Shown here: positions 50,032 through 57,631 of the stretch, piece after piece
Layout of the letters: every line of letters begins with the position of its first letter
Numbering within the stretch: the first letter of the stretch is position 1
Source of the DNA: JAAYAY01 sp963674575
GTDB lineage: Bacteria > Planctomycetota > Planctomycetia > Pirellulales > Thermoguttaceae
NCBI GenBank assembly: GCA_963674575.2
Contig: CAXXQT010000002.1
Span: 124,001 to 188,000 of the forward strand
Direction of reading: 5' to 3'
DNA: 64,000 bases
The notes under the pieces: model-generated
The model's database searches: none
Told to the model about the DNA's origin: nothing
Seen by the model: only the letters and a program-made list of their open reading frames with translations
Made by a program: the position numbers and the translations under genes

Positions 50032-51510
50032 TTACATGACCGAGAAGTAGTTTTCGCAGGCCTGGTCGAAGAGTTCCGGGGTGAGTTCCAGGGGACTCTG
50101 CTGGTAGGTGCAGTAGTTGTAGACCTGGAGGAGAAGGTCCCGGGGGTGGCAGAACCGGAAGGGGCGGTTGACGGCGCGGTAGTGGTTCTCGATCAGGTAG
50201 TCGATTGCTTCTTCGTCGTGTTCGAGGTCCAGTTTTGGCGCGAACATGCGGAAGAGCTCTCGGAACTCCTCTTCCGAAGGATCGATGGCTTCGATCTTGT
50301 AGGGAATACGGCGGAGGAAGGCCTCGTCGACGAGGTCGCGAGGTTCCAGGTTCGTGGAGAACACGATCAACTGGTCGAAGGGCACGCAGATTTTCTTCCC
50401 GCCCGGGAGGCTGAGGAAGTCGAACCGTTTTTCGAGAGGGACGATCCAGCGGTTGAGCAGCTCGTCGACGGGCATGCGTTGGCGTCCGAAGTCGTCGATC
50501 ACGAGGGTGCCGCAGTTACTTTTCAACTGGAGGGGAGCTTCGCAGATCCCGGTGGCGCGATTCGCGGTGACCTCCAGGGCCGACATGGTCAATTCGCCGC
50601 CGGCGATGATGGTGGGCCGTTCGATGCGGACCCAGCGTTTGTCGATCTTGCGTTGGTCCAGGAGGCCCGAGTGTTCGCCCACGGGAACTTCCACGTGGTT
50701 GATCGGATCGAAGACGCGGACGATGGTGCCCTCGATTCCGATGCAGCGGGGGATCCAGATGTGTTTGCCGAAGACGGCGGTGACGCGTTCGGCGATACTG
50801 GTCTTTCCGTTACCCGGAGGGCCGAAGAGGAACAGTCCGCGTCCCGAGTTCACGGCGGGTCCGAGGCGATCGAGCATTTTCTTGTTGAGCAGCAGATCTT
50901 CGAAGGCTCCGTGAAGGGCCTCGGCGGTGGGGCGCTGGCCGGCGAGGGACTGGGCTTCGACGCCGGCGATGTAGTCGCTGAGGATGACGGGAGCGGAGCC
51001 GAAGTAGCTGCACTGTTCGTAGTAGCGTCGGGCACGTTCTCGTCCCACGTCGCTGAGCTGGTACTGGTAGTCGTTCATCAGGGCGGCGCCCTTGTGAACG
51101 ACGAGTTGATCGATTTTGAGTTGGCGGAGGAGTTCATCGACGAGGATGAAGGGGAGGCGGATCTGGTCGGCCACGTCGTGGCCGGTCGCGTCGCCGCGAG
51201 CCATCAAGTACTTGAGGATGAGGGCCTCCACCTCCGTGTCGGTGAGCCCGGCTTCCCGGAAGGAGTTCGGTTCGGTCGGCACGAAGGCGTCTTGCAGGTC
51301 CGAGGGTTCCGTTTCCGGCGGCGCCGTCTCGGCCGATTCTGTCGGTTCGGCCATCTTCTGGTTGATTCGCGAGAGCAGCTCGTTGAGCTTCTCGTCTTCC
51401 TGTTCCTCGTGTTCAGGTTCGGTGGTGGTGAGGGAGAGGAAGGGATCGCTGCCGTCGGCGTCGGCGCGAGCGAGTTTGGCCAGGAGTGTTTCGTTGGGAG
51501 TGGGGGCCAT
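50032..51510 (-). CDS. AAA+ ATPase with N-terminal winged-helix-like region
   Basis: 492 residues. Residues 1-85 are acidic and probably disordered. Residues about 88-165 (EVEALILKYLMARGDATGHDVADQI ... YQLSDVGRERARRYYEQ) look like a winged-helix domain. The AAA+ core has Walker A GPPGNGKTS at 230-238, Walker B TLVIDDFG at 335-342, and a sensor-1-like QLIVFSTNLEPRDLVDEAFLRRI with a candidate arginine finger. The C-terminal helical lid has FRFCHPRDLLLQVYNYCTY. The lineage is not classic MoxR, RuvB or ClpX. Planctomycete genomes carry such single-gene ATPases of unknown role. It converges on a zinc-ribbon gene and is divergent from mqnA. A DNA-linked or secretion-linked role is speculation. Confidence 0.75.
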   Translation of the reverse strand: MAPTPNETLLAKLARADADGSDPFLSLTTTEPEHEEQEDEKLNELLSRINQKMAEPTESAETAPPETEPSDLQDAFVPTEPNSFREAGLTDTEVEALILKYLMARGDATGHDVADQIRLPFILVDELLRQLKIDQLVVHKGAALMNDYQYQLSDVGRERARRYYEQCSYFGSAPVILSDYIAGVEAQSLAGQRPTAEALHGAFEDLLLNKKMLDRLGPAVNSGRGLFLFGPPGNGKTSIAERVTAVFGKHIWIPRCIGIEGTIVRVFDPINHVEVPVGEHSGLLDQRKIDKRWVRIERPTIIAGGELTMSALEVTANRATGICEAPLQLKSNCGTLVIDDFGRQRMPVDELLNRWIVPLEKRFDFLSLPGGKKICVPFDQLIVFSTNLEPRDLVDEAFLRRIPYKIEAIDPSEEEFRELFRMFAPKLDLEHDEEAIDYLIENHYRAVNRPFRFCHPRDLLLQVYNYCTYQQSPLELTPELFDQACENYFSVM

Positions 51511-51807
51511 GGTTCCGCTGCGTTTTCGGGGTCCTACATGGGGGGCCTGGTTCAGAGTAAAGCTTAGCTTGTGGATGAGGGGGTGGGTGCGATTTCCGCG
51601 GGCGGCGTTCGGGTGGGCGTTGATGTGTTGTGTTGTCGGAAGACGTTGTTACGAAAGACGTTCCGGCGATTCTGCGGATGCAATGGGAGATTGGGTCGCC
51701 TTGACAGGGTGACTTGTCGGTCCTAGCGTGAGGTGGATTGGTCCCTCTGCGACGAGTATGCAGCTGGTTTGCGTGCCGGGGGAACGAAGCACCTCAAAGA
51801 TACGAAA
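51511..51807. other. 297-bp divergent gap before mqnA
   Basis: No gene is supported here and none of the repeat families is present. It should carry promoters for the AAA ATPase gene (leftward) and the mqnA-mqnC pair (rightward), but the boxes cannot be placed with confidence. Confidence 0.4.
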
Positions 51808-52602
51808 ATGCGGAAAGAGTTGAGAATCGGCGCCGTTCAGTATCTGAATTCGAAGCCCCTGATCGAGTGTTTGCCAGAACTGTTCCCCGAAGCGGAAATC
51901 GTGACGGATCTGCCGAGCCGGTTGGCCGACGGGTTGGCTGGCGGGCGTTTTGACGTGGCCCTGGTGCCGTCGGTGGAGGCTCTCCGTCTGGCGGGGACGC
52001 GGATCGTTTCAGACGCCTGTATTTCCTGTCGCGGGCCGGTCCGAAGCGTGAAACTTTTTGGAAGGGTTGCGCCGGAGCAGGTTGCGACGCTGGCTCTCGA
52101 CGAAGGCTCGCGGACCAGCGCCGCTTTGGCCCAGATTCTCCTCCGGGAGCGGTTTGGCCTGGAGCCCCAATTGCGGCCTTTGCCGATCGGCAGTGCCGTT
52201 TCTGATTTCGATGCCGACGCGGCCGTTGTGATTGGCGATCGGGCCATGGCGCCGATCGATGAGGAGTTTGCCTTCCAGTGGGATCTGGGCGACGAGTGGT
52301 TTCGGTGGACGGGACTGCCTTTCGTGTTCGCCATGTGGACCGCCGGCCCGAAGGTTGATCTCGACGGGCTGGCCCAGCCCTTTGCCGAAGCTCGCGACCG
52401 GGGCATGCTCCGGTTCGAGGAGATTGCTCGGCGCGAGGCACCGAGGCTGCCGATTTCGGAGCCGGAATGCCTCTCGTATTTTCGCAGCGCGTTGGTGTTT
52501 CGGCTTGGGGCCGAGCAACGGGAAGGGCTGCTCCGATTCAGCGAGTTGGCCATGGGCCACGGCCTGGCCCCCAAGGAGGCTTGCCTTGTCTTCGACGATT
52601 GA
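51808..52602 (+). CDS. mqnA: chorismate dehydratase
   Basis: 264-residue cytosolic enzyme of the futalosine route, dehydrating chorismate to 3-enolpyruvylbenzoate. The sequence begins RIGAVQYLNSKPLIE, the family's signature (the N-S-x-P motif), and continues with DLPSRLADGLAGGRFDVALVPSVEAL, SRTSAALAQILLRERFG and VIGDRAM, the blocks that bind the substrate in this periplasmic-binding-protein-like fold. The ATG at 51808 is chosen because the signature follows at once; an in-frame start at 51733 would add an unrelated 25 residues. Its end overlaps the start of mqnC by 17 bases, so the two steps of menaquinone synthesis are coupled. MqnB (futalosine hydrolase) and MqnD are not in this window. Confidence 0.93.
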   Translation: MRKELRIGAVQYLNSKPLIECLPELFPEAEIVTDLPSRLADGLAGGRFDVALVPSVEALRLAGTRIVSDACISCRGPVRSVKLFGRVAPEQVATLALDEGSRTSAALAQILLRERFGLEPQLRPLPIGSAVSDFDADAAVVIGDRAMAPIDEEFAFQWDLGDEWFRWTGLPFVFAMWTAGPKVDLDGLAQPFAEARDRGMLRFEEIARREAPRLPISEPECLSYFRSALVFRLGAEQREGLLRFSELAMGHGLAPKEACLVFDD

Positions 52603-53674
52603 CCAACTGCTTTGCCGAACGGTGGATGGGGGACGTTTGAGCCCGGAGGACGGTTTGCGCCTGCTCCAGTCGAGCGACCTGGCGGGCCTGGCCCGAGCGG
52701 CGGACGAAGTGACGCGGCGCAAGCACCCCGAGGGGTATCGAACCTACAACATCGATCGCAACATCAATTACACGAACATCTGTGTTAGCGGCTGCCGCTT
52801 CTGCGCCTTTCACTGCAAGCCCGGCGCGGAGGGCGGCTACGTGATCGATCGCGAAACGCTGTATCGGAAGATCGAGGAGACGATCCGTCTGGGCGGCGAC
52901 CAGATCCTGTTGCAGGGCGGCATGCATCCGGACCTGGGGATCGACTGGTACGAGAGTCTGGTTGGGGACATCCGGGAGAGTTTTCCAAGCATCAACGTTC
53001 ACGGATTCAGCCCGACCGAGATCGAGCACATGGCGCAGGTTTCCGGGCTTACGACGACGGACGTTCTGCGGCGGCTTCGAGACGCCGGCCTGGGCAGTCT
53101 GCCCGGGGGCGGGGCCGAGATTCTTGTCGATCGGGTGCGGAACCAGTTGAGCCCCTGCAAGGTTTCGGCGGGACGTTGGCTTGAGATCTGCCGCCAGTGG
53201 CACGCCATGGGGGGGCGGGGATCGGCGACGATGATGTTTGGGCACGTGGAGACCCTTGCCGAACGGATCGAGCACCTGGAGGGCTTGCGGCGGGTTCAAG
53301 ACGAGACGGGTGGTTTTACGGCGTTCATCGGGTGGACTTTTCAGCCCGGCAACACGGAGCTTGCGGACAGACGCAAGGTGGGTCCGTGGGAATACCTCAA
53401 GATGCTTGCCGTTGCTCGCCTTTATCTCGACAATTTCGCCAATCTGCAGGCGAGTTGGGTGACCCAGGGGCTGGGGGTTGGGCAGATGGCGTTGCGTTTC
53501 GGGGCGAACGATATGGGCAGCCTGATGATCGAAGAAAACGTCGTCGCCGCAGCGGGGACGAGCTTCCGCACCAGCGAAGGGGAGATCCGCCTGGCGATCG
53601 AGCGGGCGGGATACGAACCGCGGCGACGAAACGTTTTTTATCAGTTGGTGGATGGGAAGGGCAGGGGAGACTGA
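52586..53674 (+). CDS. mqnC: cyclic dehypoxanthinyl futalosine synthase (radical SAM)
   Basis: 362-residue radical-SAM enzyme. The cluster motif is C66-x3-C70-x2-C73 in NICVSGCRFCAF, preceded by YNIDRNINYTN as in MqnC and MqnE. The GGDQILLQGGMHPDLGIDWY stretch, then PGGGAEIL and an ATMMFGHVET segment, match MqnC. It closes the ring of dehypoxanthine futalosine in menaquinone synthesis. The start is a TTG at 52586, chosen because AAGGAGG lies 6 bases upstream and the resulting length fits the family; the upstream frame to 52232 is a shadow of mqnA. The overlap with mqnA by 17 bases supports translational coupling. Confidence 0.93.
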   Translation: MSSTIDQLLCRTVDGGRLSPEDGLRLLQSSDLAGLARAADEVTRRKHPEGYRTYNIDRNINYTNICVSGCRFCAFHCKPGAEGGYVIDRETLYRKIEETIRLGGDQILLQGGMHPDLGIDWYESLVGDIRESFPSINVHGFSPTEIEHMAQVSGLTTTDVLRRLRDAGLGSLPGGGAEILVDRVRNQLSPCKVSAGRWLEICRQWHAMGGRGSATMMFGHVETLAERIEHLEGLRRVQDETGGFTAFIGWTFQPGNTELADRRKVGPWEYLKMLAVARLYLDNFANLQASWVTQGLGVGQMALRFGANDMGSLMIEENVVAAAGTSFRTSEGEIRLAIERAGYEPRRRNVFYQLVDGKGRGD

Positions 53675-53724
53675 GTTTCGCTGGCCGGGGGTGGAAGTCA
53701 CGCGAGGAAATTGGTGGCGACTCG

Positions 53725-53845
53725 CTCTGGTTGCTTCGCAACACCGACGATTTTGCGATTCATGCGTGAACGAGTGGAGGACGCACTGCGCAAAATCATC
53801 GCTGCCACCCAATGGCGGCTGAGCGTGCCACCCATGAATCGTCCG
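53725..53845. repeat. element G copy with a half copy of element F
   Basis: The third copy of element G (53730-53810) begins GTTGCTTCGCAACACCGACGAT and ends ATCATCGCTGCCACCC. A partial element F follows at about 53823-53845 (GAGCGTGCCACCCATGAAT). They fill most of the 228-bp gap between mqnC and the membrane protein gene. Confidence 0.8.
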
Positions 53846-53902
53846 GGCCAATGGTGCGGGGAAGGGCTTCGGCGGCAAGGATGCCACCGCTACGGGGGAC
53901 GC

Positions 53903-54571
53903 TCAGTCTCGGCTTCCGGCGAAGAAGAGGACGATTCCGAGGCCCGCCAGGAGGATGCCGCCGAAGACCATTCCGAGTGATTTGATCAGGGGCGCCGGCT
54001 TACGTCCCGCCTGGATGATCACGACGTGTTCCAGGTCGGCGCTGGGGAAGCTGCTGCGGATCAGGTCTTTCTCTTCCTTGTCGAGGGACTCGATCTGATT
54101 GATCACGAGCCCTTCCAAAGCATCTTCTACCGAAAGGCCATCGGGAATGGAACCCACGGTCTTGAAGTGTTTGGCCTTCACGATGACGGAGAACGAATCC
54201 AGGTCGGGGAAAGGAGCGTCGTCGGGAACCTGGTCCATGCTCCCGTACTCCTCCTCCAACTTGGCAAGGCCCTCGACGAAGGGGTGGGAATGGGAGATGA
54301 TCGGATAGAAGCACTCGGTGATCTTCGTGGAAGAGTCCGGTTCGGAACTGTCGTACTTGCTCTTGCTGTAGGAGTAAACGGCGCCGCCATAGACGGCCAC
54401 GTGTTCTCCAATCTCAACGTAGTTCCGTTCGGGCGTCTTGCCCGCTTCAAAATCGGCCAATTCGACCGGCAAGGGGCTGCTTCCTCCGCCCCAACTCACG
54501 AGAAACTCCTGCCCGCCGATGAACGCCAGGATGCCGCCGCCAATGACCATCGCCAGTTTGATTCGTCCCAT
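53903..54571 (-). CDS. membrane protein with two terminal helices, unknown function
   Basis: 222 residues. Hydrophobic helices at about 4-24 (IKLAMVIGGGILAFIGGQEFL) and 196-218 (SLGMVFGGILLAGLGIVLFFAG) frame an extracytoplasmic domain of about 170 residues. That domain is charged and beta-rich (HVAVYGGAVYSYSKSKYDSSE, DSFSVIVKAKHFKTVG, HVVIIQAGRKPAP). GGAAG lies 7 bases before the ATG at 54571; a longer frame to 54781 is unsupported. I do not recognise a named family. It converges on mqnC and is followed upstream by a sugar-type regulator on the same strand with a 263-bp gap, so it is probably its own transcription unit. Confidence 0.7.
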   Translation of the reverse strand: MGRIKLAMVIGGGILAFIGGQEFLVSWGGGSSPLPVELADFEAGKTPERNYVEIGEHVAVYGGAVYSYSKSKYDSSEPDSSTKITECFYPIISHSHPFVEGLAKLEEEYGSMDQVPDDAPFPDLDSFSVIVKAKHFKTVGSIPDGLSVEDALEGLVINQIESLDKEEKDLIRSSFPSADLEHVVIIQAGRKPAPLIKSLGMVFGGILLAGLGIVLFFAGSRD

Positions 54572-54834
54572 GGAAACTTCCTCCACCTTGTGTGGCCGCG
54601 GGATGAGCCCGGGCCGTAGTAAGACCCCTTGGACCTGTTGTTTGTGCGCAGAAGGACACCCCAAGCTGTCCCGATGCAGAACCCACACGACAGGTCGGTT
54701 GATTATGGGGCCGATCCTACATTCCCTGGGATAAGGGTGCAAGTATTCCCCCCCGTCCGGCCGGGGTATGCGTTCTGGCACGTCCGGATGCTCCTGGCGG
54801 CGGAACGCGAGGGCTGCTGTTCTTGCCTTCGCTG

Positions 54835-55929
54835 TTAGCTCGCGCGGGATTCCGACGATCTTCGCGTGACGAGTTGGAAGTCGACCAGCACGTCGCGGGC
54901 TGGCAGGTTCGGGTGTCGGAGACGCTGCTCCATGGTCTCGACGGCCGCCTGTCCCAGGGCCTCGCAGGGCTGGTGGATTGTTGTCAAAGGCACGGACAGG
55001 AGGCTGGCGAATTTCAGGTCGTCCACGCCGGTGACTCGCACGTCTTCAGGAACTCGGACGCCGCGCTGCATCAAGGCTGCCATCAACTGGGCGGCCGTGT
55101 AGTCGTTGCCGCAAATGAAGGCTTCGGCCGGCGACGGGGAAACCAACTTGCGAAGGAATTGTTCGTCGTCCGGTTCTCCTCGCCGAATCCAGCTTGGGCG
55201 AAGCTTGATTCCATGGGCGTTCAAGGCTTCCCGATAGCCGGCAATTCGAGCGTCGATGGTGGGGGCCGATTGGGGGCGGCAGACGAACTCGATGTGTCGG
55301 AAGCCCTGTTCGATCAGGTGTTGGGTAAGAACGTATCCGACGCGGCGGTTGTCGATCCCCACCAGGTCGAAGCGACTTCGCTCGGGGAAGGGGGCCAGAT
55401 CGCAGTCGAGGAGAACGACGGCCACCTTGGAAGATTCCAGGCGTCGGGCAATTCTCGCGTTGGCGTCTTCCATTTCCGGGGCCAACTCGATGGGGGCGAA
55501 GAACACGCCGTCGACGCCTCGCTGAACGTACTGTCGGCAGAGGTCTTCGGCCTGCTCGCATTTCTCATGAGGCTGCTTGGCGCTGCACTGGCCCCAGACC
55601 AGTTGGAGTCCCCGGGTCTGAGCGGCCGCGGCGATGGAACTGCAAATGGGTTCGAAGATTTCGCCCTCGCCAAGTCCGGGGACCAGAAGTCCGACGGTTT
55701 TGTTGGTGGTGGATTCAGAATCGGCAACGAACGATCCTGCTCCACGTCGACGGACCAGGAGTCCCAGGTGCTCCAGTTCTCGGAGCGCCTTGGCGACGGT
55801 GGCCCGGGAGGCATTGAACTGTTTGCCAAGCTGGGTCTCGCTGGGAATCCGTTGTCCTTCGCGGAAGCGGCCCTCGCGAATGGAGCGGTGGATGTGGTCG
55901 AAGATCTGCTTGTGCTTGGTTGCCGCCAC
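54835..55929 (-). CDS. GntR/LacI-type (AraR-like) transcriptional regulator
   Basis: 364 residues. Residues 1-72 form a GntR winged helix (KQIFDHIHRSIREGRFREGQRIPSETQLGKQFNASRATVAKALRELEHLGLLVRRRGAGSFV). Residues about 75-360 form a LacI/periplasmic-binding-like sugar-sensing domain (VGLLVPGLGEGEIFEPICSSI; AVVLLDCDL; FDLVGIDNRRVGYVLTQHL; VTGVDDLKFASLLSVPLTTIHQP). This arrangement is that of AraR-type regulators, which usually repress sugar-use genes until the sugar binds. It diverges from the FGGY kinase gene, its most likely target together with the hydrolase behind it. The ligand is not identifiable. Confidence 0.9.
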   Translation of the reverse strand: MAATKHKQIFDHIHRSIREGRFREGQRIPSETQLGKQFNASRATVAKALRELEHLGLLVRRRGAGSFVADSESTTNKTVGLLVPGLGEGEIFEPICSSIAAAAQTRGLQLVWGQCSAKQPHEKCEQAEDLCRQYVQRGVDGVFFAPIELAPEMEDANARIARRLESSKVAVVLLDCDLAPFPERSRFDLVGIDNRRVGYVLTQHLIEQGFRHIEFVCRPQSAPTIDARIAGYREALNAHGIKLRPSWIRRGEPDDEQFLRKLVSPSPAEAFICGNDYTAAQLMAALMQRGVRVPEDVRVTGVDDLKFASLLSVPLTTIHQPCEALGQAAVETMEQRLRHPNLPARDVLVDFQLVTRRSSESRAS

Positions 55930-56171
55930 GGGGAGTCTCCGGCGAGAAATGTGTAGACAACTTCTTCCTTAAAAGTATAGTTTTTGTGTTTCGAGTAGTC
56001 TATAGTTGGATACTCAAAATGAAGACGGATGACGATGGAGACAAGGCTGAAGGGTTGCTGTAACAGAGGCACTTCGGGCATCGGGGTCGGCTGTTTCCGG
56101 CAATCGGCCTTGGGGCAAGACTGCGGGCTACACTCTTTGGCCTTAGCCCTGTTGTGATTGGAGAGCGTTGG
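55930..56171. promoter_or_regulatory. divergent promoter region with GTNGTCTAYA sites
   Basis: Between the regulator and the kinase, GTTGTCTACAC (minus strand, 55952-55962) and GTAGTCTATAG (plus strand, 55995-56005) are related and oppositely placed. A TATACT box on the minus strand just before the regulator start could be its -10. Such paired sites would suit the GntR/LacI-type regulator, but spacing has not been tested. Confidence 0.35.
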
Positions 56172-57491
56172 ATGATCCTCGGGTTGGACATTGGCACGAC
56201 GAACGTGGCGGGAGTGCTGCTGGACGCGGGGAAAAGGCAGGCCGCTTTGACGGCGTTGCGGTCTCACGGGGCGGACGTGGCAGGGCTGCCGCCGGACCAT
56301 CACGAGCAATGTCCCCGGAAGATTCTGGAGACCTGTTTCGAGCTGATCCGTTTCCTCGCGTCTCGGGCGGAAAGGCCGGTGACGGCGATTGCCTTGACGG
56401 GCCAGATGCACGGGATTCTGGCCGTGGACGAAGAGCTCAATCCGCTCACGAATTTGGTGACCTGGCGGGATCGGAGAACGGAAGGCAAGGGCCCTGAGGT
56501 GGGACGCCACAGGTACGCCGAGGAGACGGGCTGCTTTCTGCATCCGGGTTACGGCGCCGTGACTTTGCACGACTGGCTCCAGAAACGCTCGCTTCCCAGG
56601 GAAACACGGACGGTTCTTTCCCTCCCCGGCTTTCTTGCTGCTCATCTTGCCGGCAAATGCGCGGTGGACGAGAGCTTTGCCGCAAGTTGGGGCGTGTGGA
56701 ACTTGCGACAAAAGAGCTGGCACGAACCACTTCTGAAAGAGCTTGGAATTTCCGAGGATCTGCTGCCCGGGTACGTGCCCTCCTGCTGCGAACTAGGGCC
56801 GGTGCGCCGCGCAGAGGCATTTGGACTGCCTCCGGGAGTCGTGGTTTACTGTCCGGTGGGCGACAACCAAGCGGGCGTGGCTGGTGTGTTGGTTCCCGGC
56901 GAATCGGAAGCCGTGGTGAGCTTGGGCACGAGCGGGCAGTTGTCGCTGCCGCTCGACGAGCCAGAGTACTCGGCTCGGGGCGAGACTCGACCCCGTCCCG
57001 GTGGGGGCTTTCTGCAGGTTTTTGCCGTGCTCTGCGGAGGCTGGTCCTACACGTATCTTGCCGGCTTTTTTCGCCAGGTGATTCGGCAAGTCGGCGGTAC
57101 CGAGATCTCGCTATTGGAGGTGATGGATCGGATGCAGGATTTCTGCCGGACCACGGATGCCGGCGGGTTGGTCGTGGATCCCCGATTTGCCGGAGAGCGG
57201 CTTGGGCAAACGAGCCGGGGTAGCATCGGCGAAATCGACACGAAGAACCTGACGCCGGGCAACTTGACGCGCGGCTTCACCAACGCCATGGCTGCCGAGT
57301 TGGCCGAGGCTTCGGCCGACGCGGACTTCTCGCGATACAGCGGCCTTGTGGCGGTTGGCAACGGGGTCCGCAAGAGTCCGTTGCTTCTCAGGGCCCTGGC
57401 GGAGCGATTTGGGATGCCGTGCCGGTTGGCCGAGGCGGCGGAAGAGGCCGCCCTGGGGGCCGCCAGGTGTGTTCAGAGAAGACAAGGGTGA
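56172..57491 (+). CDS. FGGY-family carbohydrate kinase, sedoheptulokinase-like
   Basis: 439 residues. The N-terminus MILGLDIGTTNVAGVLLDA is the FGGY phosphate-binding loop. TGQMHGILAVDE, the DNQAG motif and LGTSGQLSLPL follow in the FGGY order, ending in a GNGVRKSPLLLRALAERFGMP nucleotide loop. The TGQMHG block and length of about 440 resemble sedoheptulokinase-type members, though other ketose kinases are possible. GGAGAG lies 8 bases before the ATG at 56172, making it preferable to the GTG at 56154. It diverges from an AraR-like regulator and precedes a GH32-like hydrolase by 140 bp, suggesting a sugar-use locus in which the hydrolase frees the sugar and this enzyme phosphorylates it. Confidence 0.85.
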   Translation: MILGLDIGTTNVAGVLLDAGKRQAALTALRSHGADVAGLPPDHHEQCPRKILETCFELIRFLASRAERPVTAIALTGQMHGILAVDEELNPLTNLVTWRDRRTEGKGPEVGRHRYAEETGCFLHPGYGAVTLHDWLQKRSLPRETRTVLSLPGFLAAHLAGKCAVDESFAASWGVWNLRQKSWHEPLLKELGISEDLLPGYVPSCCELGPVRRAEAFGLPPGVVVYCPVGDNQAGVAGVLVPGESEAVVSLGTSGQLSLPLDEPEYSARGETRPRPGGGFLQVFAVLCGGWSYTYLAGFFRQVIRQVGGTEISLLEVMDRMQDFCRTTDAGGLVVDPRFAGERLGQTSRGSIGEIDTKNLTPGNLTRGFTNAMAAELAEASADADFSRYSGLVAVGNGVRKSPLLLRALAERFGMPCRLAEAAEEAALGAARCVQRRQG

Positions 57492-57631
57492 AGAGTGAAG
57501 GCTGAAGGACAGTGAAACAGACGTTCTCGACATATCGGAACCAGCTCTTCTTGACAATCGACATCCTGCTGGGGGCCGGTCCTTTTGACTGTGAATATGG
57601 AAGAGAAACTGAAGATTTCGGGGAGCGACTC

